Assembly (NCBI GenBank): GCA_016183985.1
Contig: JACPDN010000010.1
Span: 310,001-374,000, forward strand
From: Pseudomonadota bacterium
GTDB taxonomy: Bacteria > Pseudomonadota > Alphaproteobacteria > Dongiales > Dongiaceae
DNA length: 64,000 bases
Direction: 5' to 3'
In this document: piece by piece, positions 33,680 through 41,910 of the stretch
Numbering within the stretch: the first letter of the stretch is position 1
How the letters are laid out: the number at the start of each line of letters is the position of its first letter
The notes under the pieces: generated by a model
What the model saw: the letters and a program-made list of their open reading frames with translations, nothing else
What the model was told of the DNA's origin: nothing
The model's database searches: none
Translations under genes and position numbers: made by a program

Positions 33680-36331
33680 CTATTTTTTGACCCCTGCCAG
33701 GACACCGATAGGCCCGTTAAGGCCAAGGCGATTGGCCATCGCCGCCGCTTCGCCACGCGAGCGCACACCGAGCTTGCCGAGGATGGAGGAAACGTGATGG
33801 TCGATGGTCTTTTCCGAAACGAAGAGCCGTTGTGCGATATCGGCGTTGCGCAGACCTTCCGTCAATTGCGCTAGGACGCCGAGCTCGCGCGTGGTCAGGC
33901 CGTGCGGATTGTGGCGGTGCCGTTCCTGCGCACCGCGCGCCACGCTGCGCACACCCGCCGCGCGCAGCCGCCGGCGCAGGATGCCGGCCAGCGGCTGCGC
34001 GCCAAGACCTTCGGCAACCGCAAGGGCTGCCCGCAGATCGTCTTCGTCATTGCTGTCGGCAAGATACATCGCGCGATGATAGGCGCAGCCCATATCGCAC
34101 CATTTGGTCGCCGCGGCAGCAGGCCGCCCGGCGAGCGCCTCGACACTCGGCCCGGTACAATTCGTGGCGTCGTTCTGCGTCGGATCGATGCGCCAGCGCC
34201 AGAAGGCGATCTCGGCATTCATCCAGCCTTCCGGCTGTGCGAGGGCCAATGCCGCGGCTTCATCCAGTTCCTCGGCGCGGTCTTCGAGCCTGCCCTGCAG
34301 CCAGGCCGATTCCGCCATGGCCAGAACGACGAGACCGATACGCTGCAACTCGCCGGTCGGTCGCGCCAAGGCATAAGCTTCATCGAGCAAGGCATCGGCA
34401 CCTGACTCGCCGCGGCGCGCCCGCAACAGGCCCAGCGTGAAAAGTGCCGGGATCTTGCTGATCGGTGCCGTCCGCGGATGACGGATGACAGCTTCGGCAT
34501 CGGCCTCCGCTTCCAGCCATTCGCCGCGGTCGAGAGCGGCACGCGCACGTACCGTCGTCATGTAACGGCCCCAGGAATCGAGATCGTGCTGTTCGCAAAA
34601 GGCGATGCCGGCATCGAGATAGGGCTTGGCCATGCGGAAGTCGTGGGTGTCGACCGCGCGGGTCGCCAGATTGGTGTAGGCGCGCGCCGCCTGTTCGCGA
34701 AAGCCGCCGGCCAGCGCGAGGCTGAGGCTCTTTTCGAGATCGTCCCAGCCGCCGCTGTCACCTTCGGTGAGGCGTGCGGCACCTACATTGTTGTAGGCAT
34801 GGCTGAGGATTTCGGTCTCGGCAAAGCGGCCGGCGAGGGCGATCGCCTTGGCGCCCCAATCGCGGGCCAGCCGCGTGCGGTTGGAGAGCATGTAGAGCTG
34901 GGCGCAATTGCTGTAGGCCATGGCCAATTCCGGTCCCGGCGGCAGACTTTCCAGCAGCGCAATCGCTTCCTTGGCGAATTGCTCGGCCGCGGCGTTCTGG
35001 CCGTTGAACCAGGAAAGGCGCGAGAGCCAGCGCAGATTATCACCTTCCTTGAGATGCGCGCCGATGCTGCGCCAGAGGCCCAGCGCCGCCTGACGGGCAG
35101 CGATCGCCTCCTCGGTGCGGTCGGTCACATAGCATTCGTAAGAAAACTTCTCATGCAGATCGGCCTTTTCCGCCGGCGGCAATGCACCGGCATAGCGCAA
35201 GGCCGTCTCGTAATGAGCCGCAGCCTCCCGGTGCGCGCTCAAGGCCGTGGCGCGGGCGGCCGCAAGCGGGGCGAGGCGCAGGACCGCTCCATTGTCCTGC
35301 GCGCGGTCCGCATGATGCACCAGGCGCGCGGTCACGATTTCGACCGGTGCCTGATACTGCAGGGCATTGAGAATGCGGGCGTGAAGATCGCGCCGATGAG
35401 GCACCGGCACGTTTTCTTCGACCGCACGGCGGGCGAGTTCGTGGCGGAAGGCGAGCGCGCCATCCTCCTGCGCCACCATGCCGACCGCAAGGCAGGCATC
35501 GATCGCCTCGGCATCGCCGCCGACGGTCTGCTCGATCAGCCAGCGCTCCGCCTTGCCGGGTACCAGCGAGGCGACATCGGCCACGGCGCGTGCCGAAGGC
35601 GCCAGTCGCGCCAGTCGCGCCATCACGGCATCGCGGACGGTCGCCGGTACCTTGGCATCGCCACTTGCCAGCACTTCGGTGATGAAGAAGGGATTGCCGC
35701 AGGTCGTCGCATAAAGCCCGGCGGCGGAACGGCCGACCGAGGCGGCGAGCCAGGCCACTGCATCGGCGCTGAGCGGGCTGAGCTCCAACCGCCGCATCGA
35801 GTCCGCCGGCAGGTCGCCGATGACAGCGCGCAAGGGATGGCGTTGCCCAACCTCGTCATCGCGATAGCTGACGACCAGCAACACGCCGAGCGCAGTGAGG
35901 CGACGGCCGAGAAATTTGACGAGGTCGAGCGTCGCTTCGTCGGCCCAATGCACATCCTCGATAACCAGGATGGTGGGCAGGCTGGAGCGGCCCAATTCCT
36001 CGATGGTGAGGTGGAACACCGTCTCACGCCGATCGGCGGCATCGACGGCGCCGGCAAAACCACCGCCCACCTGGCGGGCGATGTCATAGAGCGGCGCCAG
36101 GGGATGCGGCGTGAACAGCGCCTCGCATCCGCCCCAAAGAATGCGGAAGAGACGCCCCGTTTTGCACAGCGACAGATTGCCGGATTGATCGCTGGTGAAT
36201 TGCCGCAGCAGCGACGTCTTGCCGATGCCGGCCTCGCCGATCACCAGCACCACCCGGCCCTCGCCATTGGCCGCCTCGCAGGCCCAGCCGGCCAGCGACT
36301 TCAAATGCGATTCACGCTCAAGCAAGCTCAT
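33680..36331 (-). CDS. Large LuxR-family regulator with AAA/STAND ATPase domain
   Basis: About 883 residues from ATG 36331 (AGGGGA upstream). N-terminal ATPase: RESHLKSLAGWACEA, Walker A VIGEAGIGKTSLLRQF, Walker B TILVIEDVHWADEATLDLVK. A long TPR-like helical middle follows, and the C-terminus is a LuxR HTH: LTTRELGVLAQLTEGLRNAD, SEKTIDHHVSSILGKLGVRS. MalT-like regulators bind an inducer and ATP, oligomerise and activate transcription. A following GNAT-DUF1127 pair on the same strand and the divergent sugar isomerase are the nearest candidate targets. Confidence 0.92.
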   Translation of the reverse strand: MSLLERESHLKSLAGWACEAANGEGRVVLVIGEAGIGKTSLLRQFTSDQSGNLSLCKTGRLFRILWGGCEALFTPHPLAPLYDIARQVGGGFAGAVDAADRRETVFHLTIEELGRSSLPTILVIEDVHWADEATLDLVKFLGRRLTALGVLLVVSYRDDEVGQRHPLRAVIGDLPADSMRRLELSPLSADAVAWLAASVGRSAAGLYATTCGNPFFITEVLASGDAKVPATVRDAVMARLARLAPSARAVADVASLVPGKAERWLIEQTVGGDAEAIDACLAVGMVAQEDGALAFRHELARRAVEENVPVPHRRDLHARILNALQYQAPVEIVTARLVHHADRAQDNGAVLRLAPLAAARATALSAHREAAAHYETALRYAGALPPAEKADLHEKFSYECYVTDRTEEAIAARQAALGLWRSIGAHLKEGDNLRWLSRLSWFNGQNAAAEQFAKEAIALLESLPPGPELAMAYSNCAQLYMLSNRTRLARDWGAKAIALAGRFAETEILSHAYNNVGAARLTEGDSGGWDDLEKSLSLALAGGFREQAARAYTNLATRAVDTHDFRMAKPYLDAGIAFCEQHDLDSWGRYMTTVRARAALDRGEWLEAEADAEAVIRHPRTAPISKIPALFTLGLLRARRGESGADALLDEAYALARPTGELQRIGLVVLAMAESAWLQGRLEDRAEELDEAAALALAQPEGWMNAEIAFWRWRIDPTQNDATNCTGPSVEALAGRPAAAATKWCDMGCAYHRAMYLADSNDEDDLRAALAVAEGLGAQPLAGILRRRLRAAGVRSVARGAQERHRHNPHGLTTRELGVLAQLTEGLRNADIAQRLFVSEKTIDHHVSSILGKLGVRSRGEAAAMANRLGLNGPIGVLAGVKK

Positions 36332-36556
36332 GACGATCATTCCCCTGTGCATCGGGCCCAGCGTTGGCACGGGCGTTAGCACGTGCATTTCACACCCCGC
36401 AAGCCGCGCCAAGTCCAGTTTCAGGACTCACCGCAAGTTGAGGAATGAGTCATATGGAATGGGCTTTTCCTGGCCATAAACTGGAAACCAGTCGACTTGC
36501 ACCGGGTTGTAGGCATGGCCCAAGATGCAAAGCCAAATTGGGAATGGAGCGCTCTC

Positions 36557-37144
36557 GTGGAAATCAAGGACCGCATCCGCGATGTGTTGCGGAGTGAAGC
36601 CGCAGCGATCGACGCCATCGACGTGACGGACAGTTTCATCGAGGCCATAGACTGGCTGATCGGGTGCCGCGGCAAGATCGTCACCATCGGCATCGGCAAG
36701 GCCGGCCACGTCGCCTTGAAATGCGCCGCCGTGTTGAGTGCCACGGGCATGCCTGCCTTCTTTCTGCATGCAGCGGAGGCGGCGCATGGCGATCTCGGCA
36801 GCCTCGGTGTTGGCGATCTCCTCATCGCCTTCTCGGTGAGCGGTACATCTTCTGAAGTGGTCGCAGCCGTGGCGCATGCCCGGCATCTGGGCATCCAGCG
36901 CGTCATCGCCGTCACCTCGTCGCGGCAATCCGCCTTGGGCCAAGCGGCCGATCTTGTGATCGAGATGGGAACGATCCCTGAGGCCTGCCCGCTGGGCCTC
37001 ACCGCCACCGCGAGCACCGCGGCGATGTCAGCGATCGGGGACGCCCTCGCCCTTACCGCCATGGAACAGCGCGGCTTCACCCGCGAAGATTTTGGGAAAC
37101 GCCATCCAGGCGGCGCGTTGGGCGAGGCGGCACGGGAAAACTGA
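36557..37144 (+). CDS. Sugar-phosphate isomerase (KdsD/GutQ-like SIS domain) without CBS domains
   Basis: SIS domain protein: GIGKAGHVALKCAAVLSATG, FFLHAAEAAHGDLGSLGVGD, FSVSGTSSEV, EACPLGLTATASTAAMSAIG and FGKRHPGGALGE match arabinose-5-phosphate isomerases, which supply Ara5P for Kdo synthesis. It ends right after the SIS domain at ~195 residues, whereas KdsD/GutQ continue with two CBS domains (~320). GTG 36557 is preferred (GGAG seven bases upstream); ATG 36515 is an alternative. The missing half may be natural, as single-domain members exist, or the result of the rearrangement visible just downstream. Confidence 0.85.
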   Translation: MEIKDRIRDVLRSEAAAIDAIDVTDSFIEAIDWLIGCRGKIVTIGIGKAGHVALKCAAVLSATGMPAFFLHAAEAAHGDLGSLGVGDLLIAFSVSGTSSEVVAAVAHARHLGIQRVIAVTSSRQSALGQAADLVIEMGTIPEACPLGLTATASTAAMSAIGDALALTAMEQRGFTREDFGKRHPGGALGEAAREN

Positions 37145-37171
37145 CCCCCGCCCCCAACTTGCCGGCCCCGC

Positions 37172-37348
37172 AACTTGCCAAAATGGCAGGGCCTTGCCAT
37201 ATTGCGCGTCCTGATTGTTCATGATTTATCCCAGCAACCTTAGGCAGCATCCATGGTCGCGCGCGTCCGCACGGTAGCTTTCGAAGGCGTCGATGTGCGA
37301 CCCGTCGATGCCCAAGTTCAGGTCTCCGGCGGCATGCCGGCCTTCACG
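37172..37348. repeat. Direct repeat, left copy (5' end of comM)
   Basis: 177 bases repeated at 38219-38395 with an exact 1047-base offset and no gaps. The first ~60 bases (comM upstream region) differ at about a quarter of positions; the last 117 bases differ at one. See the pseudogene and the right copy. Confidence 0.92.
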
Positions 37349-37381
37349 AAGGTGAGGCCAATTACAGCTTGGGAGTACTGA
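37253..37381 (+). pseudogene. comM: Truncated comM fragment (first 32 codons)
   Basis: Starts MVARVRTVAFEGVDVRPVDA and follows intact ComM to residue 32 (MPAFT), then runs into foreign sequence KVRPITAWEY and stops at 37379-37381. The start codon and leader are preserved, and the stop abuts the TTG of the DUF4279 gene (TGATTG), so the fragment may now act as a translated leader for that gene. Confidence 0.88.
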
Positions 37382-37795
37382 TTGCCACAGCTACAGCGCT
37401 CTGTCGCGGCCCTACGTATCAGCGGAGATGGGTTAGTCCCCGACGAGATATCGGGGATCATTGGCAGCAAGCCTTCGTATAGCCACCGGAAAGGCGATAG
37501 CTTTGGCGGGCCTGTCGGCTCAACGAACCAGCGTAAGTCCGGCCAATGGAGCCTGGAGGCAACCGACCGATCTCCTGAAGATGTGAACTGCCAGATAACC
37601 GAAATCCTTGGGCGGCTGACAGACGACCTCGAAGTCTGGGCGAACCTCGCAGCCAACTATCAAATAGATCTTTTCTGTGGCTGGTTCATGGCAAGCAGCG
37701 ATGAAGGGCTCGACATCTTGCCGCAAAATCTATCTGCACTGGGCGCACGTGGGATCAAATTGTCGATCTGCATGTATGCTCCCTCGGAGGAGTAA
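37382..37795 (+). CDS. DUF4279 protein
   Basis: 137 residues. VAALRISGDGLVPDEISGII, KPSYSHRKGD, SGQWSLEA and QIDLFCGWFMASSDEGLDI are the DUF4279 hallmark pattern. Function unknown. TTG 37382 follows GGGAG and the stop of the comM fragment directly, suggesting translation is coupled to the captured comM start. Lower GC than flanking genes. Part of the insert between the comM repeats; the next ORF starts three bases later with GGAGGAG as ribosome site. Confidence 0.82.
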   Translation: MPQLQRSVAALRISGDGLVPDEISGIIGSKPSYSHRKGDSFGGPVGSTNQRKSGQWSLEATDRSPEDVNCQITEILGRLTDDLEVWANLAANYQIDLFCGWFMASSDEGLDILPQNLSALGARGIKLSICMYAPSEE

Positions 37796-37798
37796 GCC

Positions 37799-37876
37799 AT
37801 GGTCGCGCCCGATCGCGTCTTCATTTACAAAGCGGTAGACAAGCACGTCGACACATCCGGCGTGACGCCCATATGA
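37799..37876 (+). CDS. 25-residue ORF in the comM insert
   Basis: Begins MVAPDRVFIYKAV and ends TSGVTPI. Excellent ribosome site GGAGGAG six bases before ATG; its stop overlaps the next start (ATGA at 37873-37876). The first ten bases equal the comM start (ATGGTCGCGC), which may be chance or micro-homology. Could be a remnant or a coupling ORF for the membrane protein. Confidence 0.35.
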   Translation: MVAPDRVFIYKAVDKHVDTSGVTPI

Positions 37877-38211
37877 GATTCAGCGCGCGCATCCTTGCTG
37901 CGGTCGCGGCCAGTACTGGCTCTGTCGCTATATGGGCATATGCCGGCATTCTCAGTTTCCGCGCAGGTTGTGCCGGGGATACGAAGGGTGCCTCGGTCGG
38001 GGATGTTGAATTGGCATTTGCGCTCGAGAATCAATCCGCGCAGATATTTTTTGCGGGATTAGCTGTGGCGGCGGCAGGCCTACTGCTCTTGCCTCGAACG
38101 ACCATCCCCACCCGCATCGCCTTCGCCGCTCCGGCGCTAGTTTTGGCGGTCCCGATCTTCAACCTGTTGTTCATTCAGATTGAAATCTGGGGTGTGCAGC
38201 ATTGCTGGTAA
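37873..38211 (+). CDS. Small membrane protein in the comM insert
   Basis: 112 residues with three hydrophobic segments: ILAAVAASTGSVAIWAYAGI (about 7-26), AQIFFAGLAVAAAGLLLLP (about 56-75) and a third near 84-104. Two Cys flank a polar loop. No family recognised. It is translationally coupled to the 25-codon ORF by a 4-base overlap and ends just before the right comM repeat. Confidence 0.6.
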   Translation: MRFSARILAAVAASTGSVAIWAYAGILSFRAGCAGDTKGASVGDVELAFALENQSAQIFFAGLAVAAAGLLLLPRTTIPTRIAFAAPALVLAVPIFNLLFIQIEIWGVQHCW

Positions 38212-38218
38212 GCAGCGA

Positions 38219-38395
38219 CACTTGCCAATGTTGCACCGCCTTGCCATAGTACGCGCGATGATTGTTCACGATTTGCCCCAGCAACCTTAGGCAGCATCCA
38301 TGGTCGCGCGTGTCCGCACGGTAGCTTTCGAAGGCGTCGATGTGCGACCCGTCGATGCCCAAGTTCAGGTCTCCGGCGGCATGCCGGCCTTCACG
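38219..38395. repeat. Direct repeat, right copy (promoter and 5' end of intact comM)
   Basis: Second copy of the 177-base repeat; here the reading frame continues into full-length comM. Repeat ends at ...CCTTCACG in both copies and diverges abruptly afterwards (AAGG versus CTTG). Confidence 0.92.
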
Positions 38396-39814
38396 CTTGT
38401 CGGTCTGCCGGACAAGGCGGTGGGCGAGAGCCGGGAGCGGGTGCGGGCGGCGTTGACGGCCATCGGCCTCGCGCTGCCGCCCAAGCGTATCACGGTCAAT
38501 CTGGCGCCGGCCGACCTCCTCAAGGAAGGATCCCATTTCGATCTGCCGATTGCGCTGGGGTTGCTCGCCGCCATGGGCGTTATCGAGGCGTCGGCGCTAG
38601 ATGCTTTCGTTGTCCTGGGCGAGCTGGGGCTCGATGGGTCGGTGGCGGCGGTGGCCGGCGTGCTGCCGGCTGCACTCCATGCCGCGTCCAGCGATCTCGG
38701 CCTCATCTGTCCGGACGCCCAGGGCGGCGAGGCGGCCTGGGCGGGCGAGATCAATGTCGTGGCGCCCGGCAATCTCCTGGCGCTCATTCACCATTTGAAG
38801 GGCCAACAGGTGCTGCGCGCCCCTGAGCCGAAGATGGCGGAGGATCACGGGTCGACACTCGACCTCAAGGACATCAAGGGCCAGGAAAGCGCCAAGCGCG
38901 CGCTGGAGATTGCGGCGGCTGGCGGGCACAACCTGCTGATGATCGGGCCCCCGGGTTCGGGCAAGTCGATGCTGGCGCAACGCCTGCCCGGGCTGTTGCC
39001 GCCGCTCTCGCCGGCCGAGGCGCTGGAAGTCACGATGATTCATTCCCTGGCCGGCAATCTGGCGGAAGGCCGGCTGCTGCGCCGGCGCCCTTTCCGCGAT
39101 CCGCATCATTCGGCGAGCCTGCCGGCACTGGTTGGCGGCGGCATGCGGGCACGCCCTGGCGAGATCAGCCTCGCCCATCTCGGCGTGCTCTTCCTCGATG
39201 AGTTGCCGGAATTTCAGCGCTCGACCTTGGAAGCCTTGCGCCAACCGATGGAGACGGGCCGCGTCTCCATCGCGCGTGCCAATGCCCATGTCACCTACCC
39301 GGCGCGCGTGCAGGTCGTCGCCGCCATGAACCCCTGCCGCTGCGGGCATCTTGGCGATCCGGCGCTGGGTTGCGGGAAGGCGCCCAAATGCGCACTCGAC
39401 TACCAATCGCGCATCTCAGGCCCGATCTTCGACCGCATCGATCTTCATGTCGATGTGCCGGCTGTGTCCGCCGCCGATCTCTCTTTGCCGCCGCCGGCTG
39501 AAGGCAGCGCTGAGGTCGCGGCACGCGTTGCCGCCGCAAGGGCGCGGCAAATGGAGCGCTATGCCGCGCATGGGTTGCGCAGCAATGCCGAGGCCGATGG
39601 CGAGATGCTGGAAAACCTCGCCGCCCCTGATGCGGAGGGTCGGCGCCTGCTCACGCAAGCGGTCGAGAAATTCCGCCTCTCGGCCCGCGGCTATCACCGG
39701 GTCTTACGCGTCGCCCGCACATTGGCCGATCTGGCACAAGCCGAGGACGTCCACGCCATCCACATCGCTGAAGCGCTCGGCTATCGACGTCTGGCGCCGG
39801 CGCGGGCCGCCTAG
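38300..39814 (+). CDS. comM: ComM/YifB family AAA+ ATPase
   Basis: 504 residues, normal length. N-terminal Lon-protease-like domain (GGMPAFTLVGLPDKAVGESR), AAA+ core with GPPGSGKSMLAQRLPG, FRDPHHSASLPALVGGG, FLDELPEFQRSTLEALRQP, and zinc-type AAMNPCRCGHLGDP, and the C-terminal YLSARGYHRVLR-like helix (RLSARGYHRVLRVARTLADL). ComM is a hexameric branch-migration helicase that extends recombination during natural transformation and is a known insertion hotspot in other bacteria. Its first 32 codons are duplicated 1047 bases upstream. Confidence 0.95.
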   Translation: MVARVRTVAFEGVDVRPVDAQVQVSGGMPAFTLVGLPDKAVGESRERVRAALTAIGLALPPKRITVNLAPADLLKEGSHFDLPIALGLLAAMGVIEASALDAFVVLGELGLDGSVAAVAGVLPAALHAASSDLGLICPDAQGGEAAWAGEINVVAPGNLLALIHHLKGQQVLRAPEPKMAEDHGSTLDLKDIKGQESAKRALEIAAAGGHNLLMIGPPGSGKSMLAQRLPGLLPPLSPAEALEVTMIHSLAGNLAEGRLLRRRPFRDPHHSASLPALVGGGMRARPGEISLAHLGVLFLDELPEFQRSTLEALRQPMETGRVSIARANAHVTYPARVQVVAAMNPCRCGHLGDPALGCGKAPKCALDYQSRISGPIFDRIDLHVDVPAVSAADLSLPPPAEGSAEVAARVAAARARQMERYAAHGLRSNAEADGEMLENLAAPDAEGRRLLTQAVEKFRLSARGYHRVLRVARTLADLAQAEDVHAIHIAEALGYRRLAPARAA

Positions 39815-40233
39815 CGCTTCTTCGCCGCCTTCTCGGCCACCTTCGGCAGGAAGCGATCCCAGCGCACCACGGCACGGTCATGGGTGCCTTCGCCGATCAA
39901 CTCGACCTCATCCTCGGCACGGACGGCAAAGCTCACGCGGCGGCCATCGATTTTGGTGCAGGTGATATGGACCGTGACCGTCATGCCGGGCGGTGTCGCT
40001 GCCACGTGATCGACATTGATGCCGACGCCCAAGCTACCCTCGCCTTCGTCGAGATGGGGTTTGAGTGCATCGATGCAGGCCCATTCCATCAAGCCCACCA
40101 TGAAGCCGGTCGCAAAGACCGGCGGCATGGCGCGGAAGTCCGGCGATTCGGGATAGAGCTTCGGCACGGTCTTCTCATCGGTGACGGTGAAGCTGAAGAC
40201 ATGTGTGTCGCCGGGCTTGAGCGTGTCCTTCAT
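39811..40233 (-). CDS. Hotdog-fold thioesterase (FlK-like)
   Basis: 140 residues of hotdog fold: MPPVFATGFMVGLMEWACID, GSLGVGINVDHVAATPPGMT, VTVHITCTKIDGRRVSFAVR, HDRAVVRWDRF. The layout matches FlK-type fluoroacetyl-CoA thioesterases and their generic acyl-CoA relatives; a housekeeping acyl-CoA thioesterase is the likelier role. Its stop overlaps the comM stop by four bases, tail to tail. It follows a GNAT gene by 14 bases. Confidence 0.82.
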   Translation of the reverse strand: MKDTLKPGDTHVFSFTVTDEKTVPKLYPESPDFRAMPPVFATGFMVGLMEWACIDALKPHLDEGEGSLGVGINVDHVAATPPGMTVTVHITCTKIDGRRVSFAVRAEDEVELIGEGTHDRAVVRWDRFLPKVAEKAAKKR

Positions 40234-40247
40234 GGGCGCATCCGCCG

Positions 40248-40874
40248 TTATTTGGGGTCGACCAGGGGGATATGAGGTGCTGCCTCGCGCGGCAGGTGGC
40301 CGGTGAGACGCGGATCGTCCTGCACCTCAACCATGAAAGCATAGGGAACGAAGCCGGCTTTCTGGTAGAAGCCCAGCGCATTGGGATGATCGAAGGTGCA
40401 GGTATGCACCCAGAGGCGCTCGATCGGCGCCTGGCCTGCGCGACGGTTCCAGGCGAGATGGATGCCGCGATCGACGAGGTAGCGCCCGGCCCCTTTGCCG
40501 ATCGCTTCCGGCACCACGCCGAAGAAGGAAAGCTCGCATTGCCCGGGATCGCGGAAGTCGAGCTCCAGCAGGCCCAGCACGTCCTCGCCCGACATCAGGC
40601 GATAGAGATCGACATCGGGGCTCTCGAGGATCGCCTGCAGCTTGTCATCCGCCATGACGAGGCGCGAATACCAGAGCCAATCCTGTCCCACGCGCCGGAA
40701 GAGGTCGCGGAAGGCGCCGATATCGGCCGGCCAGGGCACCAGGCGGAACTCTTCATCGCCGGCTTTGCCCGCCCGCGGTGGCGGCGCGGCGTGCATTTCA
40801 AGGCATGTCACGACATTGGCAATCTGGCCGGGCTTGAGCGGTGAATAGCCTGGCGGCAGCGGCGGATTGGTCAT
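40248..40874 (-). CDS. GNAT family N-acetyltransferase
   Basis: 208 residues from ATG 40874; an earlier in-frame ATG (40946) is less like the family. LFRRVGQDWLWYSRLVMADD, DFRDPGQCELSFFGVVPEAI, GKGAGRYLVDRGIHLAWNRR and HTCTFDHPNALGFYQKAGFV are GNAT motifs with the acetyl-CoA loop GKGAGR. Acceptor unknown. Co-transcribed with the thioesterase gene. Confidence 0.87.
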   Translation of the reverse strand: MTNPPLPPGYSPLKPGQIANVVTCLEMHAAPPPRAGKAGDEEFRLVPWPADIGAFRDLFRRVGQDWLWYSRLVMADDKLQAILESPDVDLYRLMSGEDVLGLLELDFRDPGQCELSFFGVVPEAIGKGAGRYLVDRGIHLAWNRRAGQAPIERLWVHTCTFDHPNALGFYQKAGFVPYAFMVEVQDDPRLTGHLPREAAPHIPLVDPK

Positions 40875-40955
40875 GACGGAATCCCGATCTGAACGTGGCG
40901 AAGCATCCATCATTCCTAGCGAGAGCGCCTGGAAAAGGAAAGTCATGCCCCACCA

Positions 40956-41810
40956 CTATTCTCGCCAGCCGGGACGGTGCCAGAAATGGCGCCACAGGCT
41001 GATGAGACCGCCGCGTTCGAAGGCATCCTCGAGCAGCGTCCGGATTTCATGGAAATGCACGTTCCAGGGATTGGCCGAATTGATCGGCGTGGTGAGGCCA
41101 TAAACCGGCCTTTCTCCTTCGGCCTGGTAGGTGCCGAAGAGGCGATCCCAGATGACCAGCACACCGCCGTAGTTGCGGTCGAGATACTGGCGTTGCACGG
41201 CATGATGCACACGGTGATTGGCCGGTGAATTGAAGATGCTGTCGAACCAGCCGAGGCCGCCCACCATCTCGGTGTGGATCCACGTCTGATAGGCGATCAC
41301 GAAGCCGAAGCAGAGCAGCACCAGCAGCGGATCGAAACCAAAAGCGACGGCCGGCAGATAGAAAAGGGGCGTGATGACCGTGTCGATCAGCGACACGCGC
41401 AGGCCGGTGGTCTGATCGAATTGTGGCGAGCTGTGATGGACCGAGTGATAGAGTGCCCAGAGGCCGCGGATGTGATGGCCGGCGCGATGTTCCCAGTAAT
41501 AGAGGAAATCGACGAAGAGCAGGCAGAGGGCCGCCGTCCAGATATTGGTTTCGACGAAGAACGGGGTCACACCGTCCAGCCAAAGGTAGAGCTGGTAGTG
41601 GAGCCCCAGGATGAAGCCGGCGCCGAGGATCTGCGGGATGATGGGGCTGGCGCTCGCCAGCATCTCCTTGACCCGCGCCCATTTGAGCTCGCGCCGCCAC
41701 AAGAACAGCGCCAGTTCCACCGGCAACAGAACGAAAATGACCGCCTCCATGTAAAAAGCAGCCTGGTCGAGCAGGATAAACAAGGAGGTCGGCGCCAAAT
41801 TGTCGGCCAT
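40956..41810 (-). CDS. Sterol desaturase / fatty acid hydroxylase family protein
   Basis: Di-iron membrane oxygenase with four or more helices and the His boxes WEHRAGHHIRG, LYHSVHHSS and HRVHHAVQRQY, followed by LDRNYGGVLVIWDRLFGTY. Acts on lipids, sterols or carotenoids in related proteins. ATG 41810 gives 284 residues; the ATG at 41840 is inside the operator palindrome and lacks a ribosome site. Divergent from a TetR gene and probably repressed by it. Confidence 0.88.
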   Translation of the reverse strand: MADNLAPTSLFILLDQAAFYMEAVIFVLLPVELALFLWRRELKWARVKEMLASASPIIPQILGAGFILGLHYQLYLWLDGVTPFFVETNIWTAALCLLFVDFLYYWEHRAGHHIRGLWALYHSVHHSSPQFDQTTGLRVSLIDTVITPLFYLPAVAFGFDPLLVLLCFGFVIAYQTWIHTEMVGGLGWFDSIFNSPANHRVHHAVQRQYLDRNYGGVLVIWDRLFGTYQAEGERPVYGLTTPINSANPWNVHFHEIRTLLEDAFERGGLISLWRHFWHRPGWRE

Positions 41811-41821
41811 GAGGATCTCAT

Positions 41822-41843
41822 AAAATGAATGATCGTTCATTTT
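41822..41843. promoter_or_regulatory. TetR operator site 1
   Basis: 22-bp palindrome AAAATGAATGA / TCGTTCATTTT (one mismatch between arms) directly upstream of the desaturase start. Confidence 0.75.
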
Positions 41844-41877
41844 ATAATGGGCGTGACGTCAGACCCATTCAAGGTTT

Positions 41878-41899
41878 AAAATGAACGGTCATTCATTTT
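41878..41899. promoter_or_regulatory. TetR operator site 2
   Basis: 22-bp palindrome AAAATGAACGG / TCATTCATTTT, 56 bases from site 1 centre to centre and 11 bases before the tetR ATG. The shared consensus AAAATGAAyGr points to one dimeric TetR regulator binding both sites. Confidence 0.75.
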
Positions 41900-41910
41900 A
41901 ATAGAGCCCG

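Noticed and set aside
34478..36379. 633-codon plus-strand frame over the LuxR-type regulator
   Set aside because: Shadow frame; the minus strand has Walker and HTH motifs in one continuous gene.
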